A stretch of 64,000 bases of DNA. It comes from Rhodothermales bacterium. Lineage in GTDB: Bacteria > Bacteroidota > Rhodothermia > Rhodothermales > JAHQVL01. Both the position numbers and the translations under genes were made by a program. Position 1 is the stretch's first letter. Every line of letters starts with the position of its first letter. The stretch is taken from contig JAWKNW010000006.1 of NCBI GenBank assembly GCA_041391505.1, positions 186,001 through 250,000 on the forward strand. The letters are read 5' to 3'. The notes beneath the pieces are model-generated. The model searched no databases. It worked only from the letters and a program-made list of their open reading frames with translations, and was not told the origin of the DNA. This document shows, piece after piece, positions 17,502-26,893 of this stretch.

Positions 17502-18269
17502 TCAGGTGGCGCCGGAACGATACCGATGCAGCAGCCGGCGGTACAGGCGGCGCAGCCGCGGGGTGGAAATCCCCATCGCGTACAACGTATAGACGCACGC
17601 GTTGGCCAGATTGACGCGCAGGTAGCTGGCGTCGCGGTATTTGCGGGCGGAGACGGTCACGGTTTCCGGGAGGATGGCGAAGGGCGCGCGTTCGCGCGCG
17701 CGGCGCAGCCAGTCGTACTCCTCCATGATGACATGCGCTTCGTCGTACCCGCCGGTCGCCTCGAAAAGCGATGCGGTGACGAAAAGCGTCTGGTCGCCGC
17801 CGCGGCAGAACGGGAGATCGAACCGCGTGCAATACGCGTTGACGCGAAGCAGGGGATGGGCCGTGTCGAACGCCATCCGGAAACAGCCCATCGGCCGGCC
17901 CTGCGCCAGCGCGCGTTCGATGGCGTCGAGGAACGATGCCGGCGGGAGCGCGTCCGCATGCACGAAGTAGAGGACATTCCCGCCCGCCATCCGGGCGCCC
18001 AGATTCATCTGCGCCGCCCGGCACCGGGTGTCGCTTCGGATGACCCGGGCGCCGGCCAGATCGGCCACGGACGCGGTGCCGTCCGCGCTGTCGGCGTCGA
18101 CGACGAGGATGTCCTCCAGCCTCGCATCGGCATGCCGGCGCAGGTGCTCGACGAGCCGGCCAATCCGGGCCGCTTCGTTGAGCGTAGGAATGACGACGCT
18201 CAGACGGAGCGCGCCGGCCGCCGTACGGGCTTCAAAATCAACAGGTAACGTATCAACCCGATTTTTCAT
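17502..18269 (-). CDS. Family 2 glycosyltransferase, TIGR04283 type
   Basis: The protein has 255 residues from ATG 18269; a TTG 18 bp upstream would extend it by six residues. The GT-A core starts with LSVVIPTLNEAARIGRLV, followed by the DXD-like LVVDADSADGT, GRAxQMN-type CRAAQMNLGA, FVHADALPP and CRGGDQTLFV. These are typical of the rSAM/selenodomain-associated transferase 2 family. No membrane segment is present. The sugar donor and acceptor are unknown. The gene is head-to-head with the DUF547 gene, and the two start codons share the same CATG palindrome, so no separate intergenic promoter region exists. Confidence 0.85.
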   Translation of the reverse strand: MKNRVDTLPVDFEARTAAGALRLSVVIPTLNEAARIGRLVEHLRRHADARLEDILVVDADSADGTASVADLAGARVIRSDTRCRAAQMNLGARMAGGNVLYFVHADALPPASFLDAIERALAQGRPMGCFRMAFDTAHPLLRVNAYCTRFDLPFCRGGDQTLFVTASLFEATGGYDEAHVIMEEYDWLRRARERAPFAILPETVTVSARKYRDASYLRVNLANACVYTLYAMGISTPRLRRLYRRLLHRYRSGAT

Positions 18270-19158
18270 GCGATCGCAATCATTCAAACAGGCCGTTTAT
18301 ACCGCAGGCGAGGAAACGAAGATCGGTCCGTCATGGCCGGCCATCCTGCTGCTCGGCGCGTGTCTGCTCGCCCTGACCGGCTGCACGAGCGGTCGTTTCG
18401 ACCTGATCACGGCGCGGGACCCCGTCCGCGCTCCGGAACGGTTCGATCATGGGGCGTTCGATACGATCCTCGGGGCCTATGTTCGGGATGGGCTTGTGGA
18501 TTACGCCGGGCTCAAGGCGTCCGGTCAGCTGGATGCCTATCTGGAGGATCTGGCCGAAACCGATCCCGCCAACATGAACGAGCCCGATCAGCTCGCGTTC
18601 TGGCTCAACGCCTATAACGCCCTCACGTTGAAGCTCATCGTCGAGAACTATCCGACAAAGAGCATCCTCCGCCTGGCCCCCCGGGGCGTCCGGGGCATCC
18701 CGTTCATCGTCCCGAAGGTCAACACCCCGTTCAAGGTGAGCGTGGGGCAGGTGGCGGGCGTCACCCGCACGCTGGACGAGATCGAACATACGATCATCCG
18801 GCCGACATTTGCCGAGCCCCGCGTCCATTTCGCGCTCGTCTGCGCCGCGATGAGCTGCCCTCCGTTGCGCGAGGAGGCCTACGCCGGCGAGCGGCTGGAT
18901 GCGCAGCTTGACGACCAGGGCCGGCGATTCCTGCACGATGAGGCCAAAAACCAGGTCCCGGTGTCGGATGACGCCGTCGCGCTGTCCAAGATTTTCAAAT
19001 GGTTCGAGGCCGATTTCGGCGGGAGCGAGGCCGCCGTTCAGCAATTCATCGCGCGCTATTTCGACGGCGACGTCGGGGCCCGGCTGGAGGCCGGCGGCTA
19101 CCGGGTGGATTACCTGGGTTACGACTGGACGCTGAACGATCAGTCGGCCGGCGAATAG
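18268..19158 (+). CDS. DUF547 family lipoprotein
   Basis: This 296-residue product has a long N-region, a hydrophobic stretch and lipobox LALTGC (Cys near residue 39), so it is exported and probably anchored. The DUF547 (PF04784) domain is seen in FDHGAFDTILGAYVRDGLVDYAGLKAS, QLAFWLNAYNALTLKLIVENYP, and the conserved FALVCAAMSCPPLREEAY region. Function of the family is unknown. No later start is available in frame, which fixes the start at 18268, within the start codon of the divergent glycosyltransferase. The next gene on the same strand begins 147 bp later. Confidence 0.83.
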   Translation: MRSQSFKQAVYTAGEETKIGPSWPAILLLGACLLALTGCTSGRFDLITARDPVRAPERFDHGAFDTILGAYVRDGLVDYAGLKASGQLDAYLEDLAETDPANMNEPDQLAFWLNAYNALTLKLIVENYPTKSILRLAPRGVRGIPFIVPKVNTPFKVSVGQVAGVTRTLDEIEHTIIRPTFAEPRVHFALVCAAMSCPPLREEAYAGERLDAQLDDQGRRFLHDEAKNQVPVSDDAVALSKIFKWFEADFGGSEAAVQQFIARYFDGDVGARLEAGGYRVDYLGYDWTLNDQSAGE

Positions 19159-19272
19159 CCTGCTGACACCGGGTTGTCACCCGCGGTTTTTATTCTGGCT
19201 GGCGGAAGGTATGTTTGAGGCGCAAAACGCGTCTGGTAGGTTTTCCGGGGGATGCCCGCATCGACGATCCGC

Positions 19273-19321
19273 CATCCCCGATCCCGCAGCCCGAATCCCC
19301 GATTCATGCAGCCCGCATTCA
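19273..19321. repeat. Degenerate C-rich heptamer array at the start of the helicase operon
   Basis: Seven-base units CATCCCC, GATCCCG, CAGCCCG, AATCCCC, GATTCAT, GCAGCCC and GCATTCA lie in phase and span the ATG of the first helicase gene. On the coding strand they resemble the units in the leader of argF' (CTGCATC/CCGCATC). The match is weak, so this is a tentative family member. Confidence 0.4.
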
Positions 19322-21399
19322 CCGAATTCGACGCCCTGTTTCTCGACGGCCCGGCCGGCGCGGGGAAGACTACGGCGGCCGTGGCGCGGATCCGTGCGCT
19401 GCTGGATGCCGGCGTCGCGCCGGAGTCGGTCTTGCTCATCACGCCGCAACGCAGCTACACGCGGGCCTACGAGCCGGCCTTCACGCCGGCGGAGTGGTAC
19501 CGGCTGGAGAAAGCGACCATCGGGGGGCTGGCGCGTCGGTACGTGGAGCTGTTCTGGCCGGAAGTGGCGCCGACGGACGGGTTTTCACTGGATCGGCCCC
19601 CGCATTTTCTGACCTACGAGCAGGCGCAATACTTCATGGCGGCCGTCGTGCAGCCGCTGATCGAGCGGGGCGCCTTCGCCGGCACCCGCCTCACCCGTCC
19701 CCGGCTCTACAGCCAGCTGCTCGATAACCTCAACAAGGCGGCCGCGCACGGGCTGGATCTGGATCGTCTGCCGGCTTTTCTGGACGACGTGGCGATCGGC
19801 GAAAAGAGCGGCGGGGGGATGACGGGGGACATCATGGCCGCGCTCGAAGGATATCGGGCGCATTGCCGCGCCCACAGTCTGGTCGATTTTGCCTCGTATC
19901 TCACCCTGTTCGTCGGCATCGCCGGCGAGGACACGGCCATCCGCCGGCACCTGCTGGCCCGGTACCGGCACCTCGTCGTCGATAACCTCGAGGAGGATGT
20001 CCCGGTCGCGCACGACCTGATCGCCGCGTGGCTGCCGTCGTTCGAATCGGCCTTGCTCGTGGCGGATACCGAGGGCTCGTACCGGCTGTTTATGGGCGCG
20101 AGCGCGCGCTCGGCCGGCCGCCTGGCTGCCCGGTGCGACCGGCACGAAACGCGGGAAATCATCCATACGGCTCCGCCGGCGCTCCAGGCCTTCGGCGAGG
20201 CGCTGCGCCGGGCTATCCGCCGGGATGCCGCCGCAAATCAGGAGGTCGCGCCCGCCGGCGACGCCGCGTCTTCGGTGACGGTGTACGTGGACCGCTTGCA
20301 CCACGGGATGATCGACCGCGCGGCGGCGTGTGTCGGGCGGCTGACGGACGCCGGCGTGCCGCCGGGGGAGATCGCGGTGATCGCGCCGATGCTCGGCGAC
20401 AACGTGCATTATGCGCTGACGCTCCAGCTTGAAAAAATGGGGATCGCCTCGTATGCTCACCGGCCTTCGCGCCTGCTGTACGACGAGCCGGTGACGCGCG
20501 TCATGCTCACCCTCGCGGCGTTTGCGCACCCGGCGTGGGAGGCAATTCCGCACCGGGAGGCGGCTACGCTGCTCTTTTATCGGGTGCTCGGGGGCTGCGA
20601 TCTGGTGCGGGCGTCGTTGCTCGCCGGGGCGGTGGTCCCTACGGCGAGCGAGGGCGTGGCGCTGCTGCCCTTCGAGGCGGCCCCGGCGGGCGTGCGAGAC
20701 CGCGTTTCGTACCAGATCGGCGAGGCCTACGAGGGGCTCCGGGCCTGGGTGGAGGCCTACGCCGCCGGCGAGCCGGCGCCCATCGATCATTTTTTCAGTC
20801 GCGCCTTCGGGGAGCTGCTCAGCCAGCCTGGCTACGGATTCCACCGGGGAGCCGCCGAGTGGCAGGTCGGCGCGGTCGAGGCCGGAAAGCTCGTCGGCGC
20901 ACTGGTCGAATCCGCCGCGCGGTTTCGCGGGGCGGCGGCCGGCATGCCGCACGCCAGCGCCGGGAAGGCCTATCGCGACATGGTCCAGGAAGGCGTGATT
21001 TCCGCTTTTTACGCGTTCGAGTGGGACGAGCCGGCGGACGCCGTGCTCCTCGCCCCGGTGCATACGTTCCTGCTTCGGAATCGGCCGGTCCGGGCCCAGC
21101 TATGGCTCGATGTAGGCAGCACGGCCTGGCATCGCCGCATCAACCAGCCGCTGACGAATCCCTACATCCTGAACCGCGAATGGACGCCGGGATCGACGTG
21201 GGACGACCGGCAGGAGCATTCGTTCGAACTCGAACGCCTCACGCACGCCGCCCTCGGGCTGATCCGCCGCTGCACCGGCGAACTGCATCTCTTCGTGAGT
21301 TCGCTCAGCGCGACGGGGCGGGATCAGAAAGGGCTGCTGCTCCAGGCGCTCAGCCGGGCGGCACGTCAGGTGCCGGTAGACATCCAGAGCGAGGCCTGA
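19306..21399 (+). CDS. AddB/RecC-like degenerate superfamily-1 helicase subunit
   Basis: The product has 697 residues from ATG 19306, the first ATG ahead of the Walker A motif DGPAGAGKTTA (residues 14-24). The upstream ATG at 19252 lies near a repeat and gives an implausible basic extension. Motif Ia-like VLLITPQRSYTRAYEP follows. Later motifs are degraded: motif II reads HLVVDNLEED instead of DE.QD, motif III VADTEGSYRLF, and motif VI lacks the usual arginine string. This pattern (Walker A kept, other helicase motifs eroded) recalls AddB. Unlike AddB, no Fe-S nuclease domain is attached; it is encoded two genes downstream. It is four bases from the next helicase gene. It is inferred to be the scanning or structural subunit of a split AddAB-like complex. 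Confidence 0.7.
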   Translation: MQPAFTEFDALFLDGPAGAGKTTAAVARIRALLDAGVAPESVLLITPQRSYTRAYEPAFTPAEWYRLEKATIGGLARRYVELFWPEVAPTDGFSLDRPPHFLTYEQAQYFMAAVVQPLIERGAFAGTRLTRPRLYSQLLDNLNKAAAHGLDLDRLPAFLDDVAIGEKSGGGMTGDIMAALEGYRAHCRAHSLVDFASYLTLFVGIAGEDTAIRRHLLARYRHLVVDNLEEDVPVAHDLIAAWLPSFESALLVADTEGSYRLFMGASARSAGRLAARCDRHETREIIHTAPPALQAFGEALRRAIRRDAAANQEVAPAGDAASSVTVYVDRLHHGMIDRAAACVGRLTDAGVPPGEIAVIAPMLGDNVHYALTLQLEKMGIASYAHRPSRLLYDEPVTRVMLTLAAFAHPAWEAIPHREAATLLFYRVLGGCDLVRASLLAGAVVPTASEGVALLPFEAAPAGVRDRVSYQIGEAYEGLRAWVEAYAAGEPAPIDHFFSRAFGELLSQPGYGFHRGAAEWQVGAVEAGKLVGALVESAARFRGAAAGMPHASAGKAYRDMVQEGVISAFYAFEWDEPADAVLLAPVHTFLLRNRPVRAQLWLDVGSTAWHRRINQPLTNPYILNREWTPGSTWDDRQEHSFELERLTHAALGLIRRCTGELHLFVSSLSATGRDQKGLLLQALSRAARQVPVDIQSEA

Positions 21400-21403
21400 G
21401 TCC

Positions 21404-23692
21404 ATGTTCAACCCCAGGCCGGCGCAACAGGCCATCCTCTCCTACACCCGGGGCACCATGGGGATTGCCGCGGTGCCCGGCAGCGGGAAGACGTGGACGC
21501 TTTCCCGCCTGGCCGCGTCCCTCATCCAGGAAGACCGGATCGAGGACGGCCAGGAGGTGCTGGTGGTCACGCTCGTCAATTCGGCCGTCGACAATTTCCG
21601 GAAACGCATCGCGAGCTTCCTGCAGGACGAGGGGATGATCCCGGGGATCGGGTACCACGTGTCGACCCTCCACAGCCTGGCCTACGACATCGTGCTCCAG
21701 GCGCCGACCACGCTGGGCCTGCCGGAGGATTTTTCGATCGTCGACGAACGCACGGTCGAGGCGATCCTGCGGGAGGCGTTTCATTCGACCTATCCCCGCT
21801 ACATGAACACCCTCGCCGGCTACCTCGTCGCCGACATGCCGGGCAACAAACAGCGGGGCATCCTCGAGAAACAGCTGCCGGACGGCCTGGAGCAGGTGAT
21901 GCGCAACGCAATATCGCACCTGAAAAACCGTCGTGTCACGGCCGCATCGCTGCGCGCGGCACTGGGCGAAGAGCACCCGGCACTCGTCGGGCTCGCCGCC
22001 GAGGTCTACGAGCGCTACCAGCAGGGTCTCGCCGCCCGCAGCGGTGTCGACTTCGACGATCTGATCACCTTCGCGCTCGATGTGCTGGATCATCCATCGA
22101 GCGCCCCGCTCGTCGAACGGCTGCGGTGGCAGTGGCCCTATATCCTCGAGGACGAGGCGCAAGACAGCAGCAACCTGCAGGAGCAGATCCTCCGCCGGCT
22201 CGTCGGCCGCGACGGCAACTGGGTGCGCGTCGGCGATCCCAACCAGGCGATCTACGAGACGTTCACGACGGCGAACCCGAAATACCTGCGCGATTTTCTG
22301 GAGGAGGCGGATGCCCGCAGGGCGCTGCCCAACTCGGGACGCTCGGGCCGGCCCATTCTGCGGCTGGCCAATGCGCTCATCCAGTGGACGATGGAGGAGG
22401 CGCCGGTCGTCGATGTGCGCGACGCGCTCGGCACGCCCCTCATCGAGCCCACGCCGGAAGGGGATCCGCAGCCGAATCCGCCGGACGACGCCTGCCGGAT
22501 CACGTTTCATTACGACGGAGCGTCGGCCGAGCAGGAGCTGGATCTCATCCTGCGCTCGCTCAAGAAGTGGCTCCCCGAGCACCCGGACGAAACCGTGGTC
22601 GTGCTCGCCCCCACGCACCGCCAGGCGGCGGAAGTCATTCATGCCCTCGTCGTAGCCGGCCTGCCGTTTACCGATGCGCTGCTTCGACTTACGACCTCCA
22701 CCCGGGAGGCCGCCGGCGCGCTGTGCCGCATCCTGCAGCACCTGGCGCATCCGGCCTCGGCGAAGATGCTCCCCATCGTGTACCGGGTCTGGTTCAGCCG
22801 GGTGCGTCGGGATGAGGAGAGCGACGAAACGGCGAACCGGCTCAAGGAGCATGAAGCCCTGATCTCCGAATGCGCCGATGTGGAAGCGTTCCTGTGGCCC
22901 CGCCCGGGGGCGGACTGGCTCGCGGCGCAGGCCGCCGGCTTCGGCGCCGACGCCGTCGCGTATTTCGAGGCCTTTCGCGAGCAGCTGCGCGCCTGGCATC
23001 GGCTGGCCCTGCTGCCGATCGGCGAACTGCTCACAGGCCTCGCGCAGGATCTGTTCGTCGAACCCGAAAAGCTGGCCATGACGCAGCTGTTTGGAGACGA
23101 GCTGACCCGGCGAGCGCAGCCTTATCTGTATAGAAAAGATGACCTTCCGGTCAGTCTAGTAAAAGCCAATCAAAACATGCTGAAAAAGCAACTGGATACG
23201 CTCGACGCGTTTCAGTACGCATTGCAGGAGATTGCGAAGGATCAGCGCCGGCTCCGGGCCATCGAGGCGGACAAGACCGGTTTCGACCCCGAGGCGTTCA
23301 GGGGCCAGGTGGCCGTGGCCACCATGCATGGTGCGAAAGGCCTGGAGTGGGACCGCGTGTATCTGATGTCCGTCAACGACTTCCACTTCCCCGCCGGACT
23401 CGACACCGACTCGTTCCAGTCCGAAAAATGGTTCGTACGCGAGCACCTCAACCTGGAGGCCGAGACGCTCGCGCAGCTGGACGCCGCCCTGGACGGGTCG
23501 TCCTATCGGGAAGGCGACGCGACGCGGCGCTCGCGCCTCGAGTATGCCCGCGAGCGGCTTCGGCTGCTATATGTCGGCATCACGCGGGCGCGGAAGGAGT
23601 TGATCGTGACGTCCAACAACGGGAAGGGGAAAAACAAGCCGGCCGTCGTATTCGAGGCCCTCAAAGCATGGGTAGCCGCGCATGGAGCATGA
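21404..23692 (+). CDS. UvrD/AddA-type ATP-dependent DNA helicase without nuclease domain
   Basis: This 762-residue protein has all SF1A helicase motifs: I AAVPGSGKTWT (22-32), Ia VVTLVNSAVDNFRKRI, II YILEDEAQDSS, III RVGDPNQAIYETF, V VATMHGAKGLEWDRVYLMS and VI RLLYVGITRARKELIV. It is therefore an active 3'-5' translocase candidate. It ends shortly after motif VI, so the C-terminal nuclease of AddA/RecB is missing. It starts four bases after the preceding gene and its stop overlaps the nuclease gene by 11 bp, which implies coordinated synthesis. The likely role is the motor of a helicase-nuclease complex for double-strand break processing; a general repair helicase is the alternative. Confidence 0.88.
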   Translation: MFNPRPAQQAILSYTRGTMGIAAVPGSGKTWTLSRLAASLIQEDRIEDGQEVLVVTLVNSAVDNFRKRIASFLQDEGMIPGIGYHVSTLHSLAYDIVLQAPTTLGLPEDFSIVDERTVEAILREAFHSTYPRYMNTLAGYLVADMPGNKQRGILEKQLPDGLEQVMRNAISHLKNRRVTAASLRAALGEEHPALVGLAAEVYERYQQGLAARSGVDFDDLITFALDVLDHPSSAPLVERLRWQWPYILEDEAQDSSNLQEQILRRLVGRDGNWVRVGDPNQAIYETFTTANPKYLRDFLEEADARRALPNSGRSGRPILRLANALIQWTMEEAPVVDVRDALGTPLIEPTPEGDPQPNPPDDACRITFHYDGASAEQELDLILRSLKKWLPEHPDETVVVLAPTHRQAAEVIHALVVAGLPFTDALLRLTTSTREAAGALCRILQHLAHPASAKMLPIVYRVWFSRVRRDEESDETANRLKEHEALISECADVEAFLWPRPGADWLAAQAAGFGADAVAYFEAFREQLRAWHRLALLPIGELLTGLAQDLFVEPEKLAMTQLFGDELTRRAQPYLYRKDDLPVSLVKANQNMLKKQLDTLDAFQYALQEIAKDQRRLRAIEADKTGFDPEAFRGQVAVATMHGAKGLEWDRVYLMSVNDFHFPAGLDTDSFQSEKWFVREHLNLEAETLAQLDAALDGSSYREGDATRRSRLEYARERLRLLYVGITRARKELIVTSNNGKGKNKPAVVFEALKAWVAAHGA

Positions 23693-24521
23693 ACGTCCGC
23701 TGATTTTCAGCGCCCACAACCTGCAGACGTTCGTCGACTGCGAGCGCCGGTTCGAGCTGCAGTACCTCGATCGGATGACGTGGCCCGCCATCCCCGCGCA
23801 TCCGCCGCTGGCTTATGAACAGCTGATGGCCGACGGCCGTCGGTTTCATCGGATGGTCGAGCAGGACCTGCTGGGCGCCGCCGTCCTGGAGCCCACCGCC
23901 GCTGACACCCCGGAGGTGGCCGACTGGTGGGAGAACTACGGGATGTACGATCCCGCCGGCGAGGTCGAGGGCGAGCGCTTCATCGAGCGCATGCTGGTCG
24001 GCACCATCGGATCGGGTGGCCCGACGCTCGTGGCCCAGTACGACCTGATCGTGTGGAATGGCGAAGCCGCCGTCATCTTCGACTGGAAGACCTCGCGCCA
24101 GCCGCCTCAGCGTGCGCGCCTGCTCGAGCGGATGCAGACGCGCGTGTACCGCTATCTGCTCGCGTCGAGTGGCGCGGCGCTCACCGGCGGGACGCCGATC
24201 CCTCCCGAGGCTGTGCAGATGGTGTACTGGTTCGCCCGTTATCCCGAGGAGCCCGTCGTCGTCGGTTACGACAGCGATACGTTTCGTCAGGATGAGCGGT
24301 ATCTGACGGAGCTGGTCGACCGCATCGCGGCCGGCCGGCAGGAAGGGCGCTTCCCGTTGACGGAAGACGAACGCCTGTGTCAGTACTGCACCTACCGGTC
24401 GTTTTGCGGCCGCGGTGCGGCAGCCGGACCCCTGCTCGGCGACGAAGCGGACGATGCGGTGGACCTCGCCCTGGATGCGCTCGGCGACCTGGATGAGATC
24501 GAGGCGATCGCCTTCAAATAA
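23682..24521 (+). CDS. Cas4/AddB-type PD-(D/E)XK nuclease with Fe-S cluster
   Basis: This 279-residue nuclease has the RecB-family core: His56 in RRFHRMVE, Asp121 in AQYDLIVW, and the DxK motif IFDWKTS (Asp134, Lys136). Four cysteines, Cys20 (FVDCERRF) and Cys233-x2-Cys236-x5-Cys242 (LCQYCTYRSFC), have the spacing of the 4Fe-4S staple of AddB and Cas4. No cas1/cas2 or repeats are nearby, so a CRISPR role is unlikely. Its start overlaps the helicase gene by 11 bp. It most likely supplies the nuclease activity for the two upstream helicase-like proteins, replacing the nuclease domains that AddA and AddB normally carry. Confidence 0.85.
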   Translation: MEHERPLIFSAHNLQTFVDCERRFELQYLDRMTWPAIPAHPPLAYEQLMADGRRFHRMVEQDLLGAAVLEPTAADTPEVADWWENYGMYDPAGEVEGERFIERMLVGTIGSGGPTLVAQYDLIVWNGEAAVIFDWKTSRQPPQRARLLERMQTRVYRYLLASSGAALTGGTPIPPEAVQMVYWFARYPEEPVVVGYDSDTFRQDERYLTELVDRIAAGRQEGRFPLTEDERLCQYCTYRSFCGRGAAAGPLLGDEADDAVDLALDALGDLDEIEAIAFK

Positions 24522-24547
24522 GCAACTTCCCCACGAATCGACGAGCC

Positions 24548-26842
24548 ATGCGCACCTGGCGTCTGCTTCCGCAACATACCCCCATTCCGCCGGCGCTGCT
24601 GGACGCCGCGGGCGGAAGGGCGCGGCTGGCGCGCATCCTGATGCAACGCGGACTGGTGGATCCGGACAGGGTGCGCGCGTTTCTCGATCCGGGCGCCTAC
24701 ACGCCGGCTCCACCCGAGGCGATGCCCGGACTCGTCGCCGGCGTGGCACGGATCGAGGCCGCGATTCGCACGGGACAGCGCATCCTTGTCTGGGGCGATT
24801 TCGATGTGGACGGGCAGACGTCGACCGCCCTGTTTGTGTCCGCGCTGGAGGGGCTCGGGGCCCGCGTCGATTACCACATCCCCATACGCGCCCGCGAGTC
24901 GCACGGGGTGCGCCCCGACGTGCTGCAGACCTATCTGGACGACGGCATCGACCTGCTGGTGACGTGCGATACCGGCATCGCGGCGGCCGACGCCGTGGAG
25001 TTGGCGAATGCGGCCGGCGTGGATGTGGTGGTGACCGATCACCACGATCTGCCCGAAACATTGCCCGAGGCGATCGCGCTGGTCAACCCTAAGTTTCTGC
25101 CCCCCGAACATCCGCTGTCGACCCTGCCCGGGGTGGGCGTCGTGTACAAGGTGGTCGAGTCGCTGTATGCCCGGGCTGGCCGCGTGGGCGAGGTGGAGGC
25201 GTTTCTCGACCTCGTGGCGCTTGGTATCGTCGCCGACCTGGCGACCCTGACGGGCGATGCGCGTTACCTGCTGCAGCGAGGGCTGGAGGTGCTTCGGCGG
25301 ACCGAACGTGTCGGGCTTCGCGCCATCATGGAGCGCGCCGGCATCCAGCCGGCGGTGCTGAACGAAGAAGATATCGGATTCGGGATCGGCCCGCGTCTCA
25401 ACGCCGTGGGCCGTCTGGCGGATGCCAACGTGGCGGTCCCGCTGCTCACCACACGGGATGCCGGCCTCGCCAACGAGATTGCCGAAGAGCTCGACCGGCT
25501 GAACGAGCAACGCCGGCTGCTCACCGATCAGGTCTATGGCGCCGCGTGCGAACAGATCGAAAAAGACGCCACGCTCGCGCAGTTCGCCGCCCTCGTACTG
25601 GCTCATCCGTGGTGGCACCAGGGGGTGATCGGGATCGTGGCCAGCCGCCTGGTTGAAGACTACGGTAAGCCGGTCATCCTGCTCGCGAGCCCGGAGGGCG
25701 AGCCGGCCCGCGGCTCGGCGCGATCCGTCGACGGCTACAACGTGACCGAGGCCATCGCCACGCAGGCGCACCTCTTGCACGGATTCGGCGGCCACCCGAT
25801 GGCGGCCGGCCTCGCGATCGATGCCGATCAGATCGACCGGTTTCGCGTCGGCGTGTCGACGGCGTTGTCCAGACAGCGCGACGGCGCGCCCCCGGATCCC
25901 GTGTTGGAGATCGCGCTCAAGGTCGATTTCAACGAACTCACGCCCGACTTTGCGGATGAGATCAACGCCGCCGCGCCGTTCGGACCGGGCAATCCGCCGG
26001 TCCACATCCTCTGTACGGGGCTGGACCCGGTTGGCGTTCGCGAGATCGGCAAGACGAAGCGGCATCGGAAGGTTACGCTCCGGGACCGGCGGGGCGCGGA
26101 AGGCGAGGTGCTCTGGTGGAACAGCACGACGGAGCCGGCGCCGACTGAGGCGATCGACCTGGTGCTGCGCGCCCGCGTCGGTTATTTTCGAGGAGAGCCG
26201 TCGCTGTCGTTGACGTGGCAAGAATACCGCGAGGCCGGCGGCGACGCGCATCGGCCGGCGGTGGAACGCATCGATATCGTCGATCACAGACAGCAAGCCG
26301 ATCCCGCGGCCGCCTTGCAGGGGGTGCTGGACCGACATCCGGATGCGCTGGTCTGGGGCGAGGTCGGGCCGGCTTGCGACGCGATGAAAGGGCGCCATGA
26401 GGCGGAGCCGGCGGAGGTGCTGGTGATCTGGACCTGTCCGCCGCACCAGCGGGTCGTGGACGATCTGCTGGCCCGCGTGCAGCCGCGGACCGTCTATGCC
26501 TTTGCAGCGGATCCGGGGCTGGATACCGTGGCGGCTTTCCGCCGGCGGCTCGCCGGCGTCGTCAAATACGCACTGACCGAGCTGGGCGGGCGCACGGACA
26601 TCGAGCGCCTGGCCGCCGCGATGGCGTCGACCGAACTGGCGGTGCGGGTGGGGTTGGAAACGCTGGGTGAACTCGGCGTTCAGGTCCGGTTCGCCGATCG
26701 GGACGTGTTGCTGGAGGCCGGCCGGCGGACGGCTCCGGCGGGGCTGGAGACGCTCTCCATGCTGCTCGAAGAGAGCGCGGCCTACCGCCGGCTTTTCGGG
26801 CGCGTGGCATCGCTCGATCCCTTGCTCGACCGGAGCGCCTGA
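24548..26842 (+). CDS. recJ: RecJ-type single-strand DNA exonuclease
   Basis: This 764-residue DHH-family nuclease has motif I WGDFDVDGQTS (Asp84, Asp86, Asp88), a TCDTGI motif (Asp141), DHH at 164-166 in VVTDHHDLPE, and the DHHA1 signature GFGGHPMAAG. An OB-like region follows, and a C-terminal extension of about 200 residues (from roughly 570) is not in classical E. coli RecJ (577 aa). It uses DFDVDG where classical RecJ has DYDxDG, so it may belong to a separate RecJ subgroup. The 26-bp gap after the nuclease gene suggests the same transcript, giving 5' strand resection beside a helicase-nuclease. Confidence 0.92.
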   Translation: MRTWRLLPQHTPIPPALLDAAGGRARLARILMQRGLVDPDRVRAFLDPGAYTPAPPEAMPGLVAGVARIEAAIRTGQRILVWGDFDVDGQTSTALFVSALEGLGARVDYHIPIRARESHGVRPDVLQTYLDDGIDLLVTCDTGIAAADAVELANAAGVDVVVTDHHDLPETLPEAIALVNPKFLPPEHPLSTLPGVGVVYKVVESLYARAGRVGEVEAFLDLVALGIVADLATLTGDARYLLQRGLEVLRRTERVGLRAIMERAGIQPAVLNEEDIGFGIGPRLNAVGRLADANVAVPLLTTRDAGLANEIAEELDRLNEQRRLLTDQVYGAACEQIEKDATLAQFAALVLAHPWWHQGVIGIVASRLVEDYGKPVILLASPEGEPARGSARSVDGYNVTEAIATQAHLLHGFGGHPMAAGLAIDADQIDRFRVGVSTALSRQRDGAPPDPVLEIALKVDFNELTPDFADEINAAAPFGPGNPPVHILCTGLDPVGVREIGKTKRHRKVTLRDRRGAEGEVLWWNSTTEPAPTEAIDLVLRARVGYFRGEPSLSLTWQEYREAGGDAHRPAVERIDIVDHRQQADPAAALQGVLDRHPDALVWGEVGPACDAMKGRHEAEPAEVLVIWTCPPHQRVVDDLLARVQPRTVYAFAADPGLDTVAAFRRRLAGVVKYALTELGGRTDIERLAAAMASTELAVRVGLETLGELGVQVRFADRDVLLEAGRRTAPAGLETLSMLLEESAAYRRLFGRVASLDPLLDRSA

Positions 26843-26893
26843 GCGGCGCGCCGACGGCCTCAAAAAAATTTACGATCGGATCACACATACATC

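Noticed and set aside
18028..18267. N-terminal extension of the DUF547 protein by 80 residues
   Set aside because: The extension is the reverse shadow of the glycosyltransferase gene and has a composition typical of off-frame translation; it also hides the lipoprotein signal.
23682..24521. Cas4-like nuclease as part of a CRISPR-Cas locus
   Set aside because: No cas1, cas2 or effector gene and no repeat-spacer array is present; the helicase neighbours favour an AddAB-like role.
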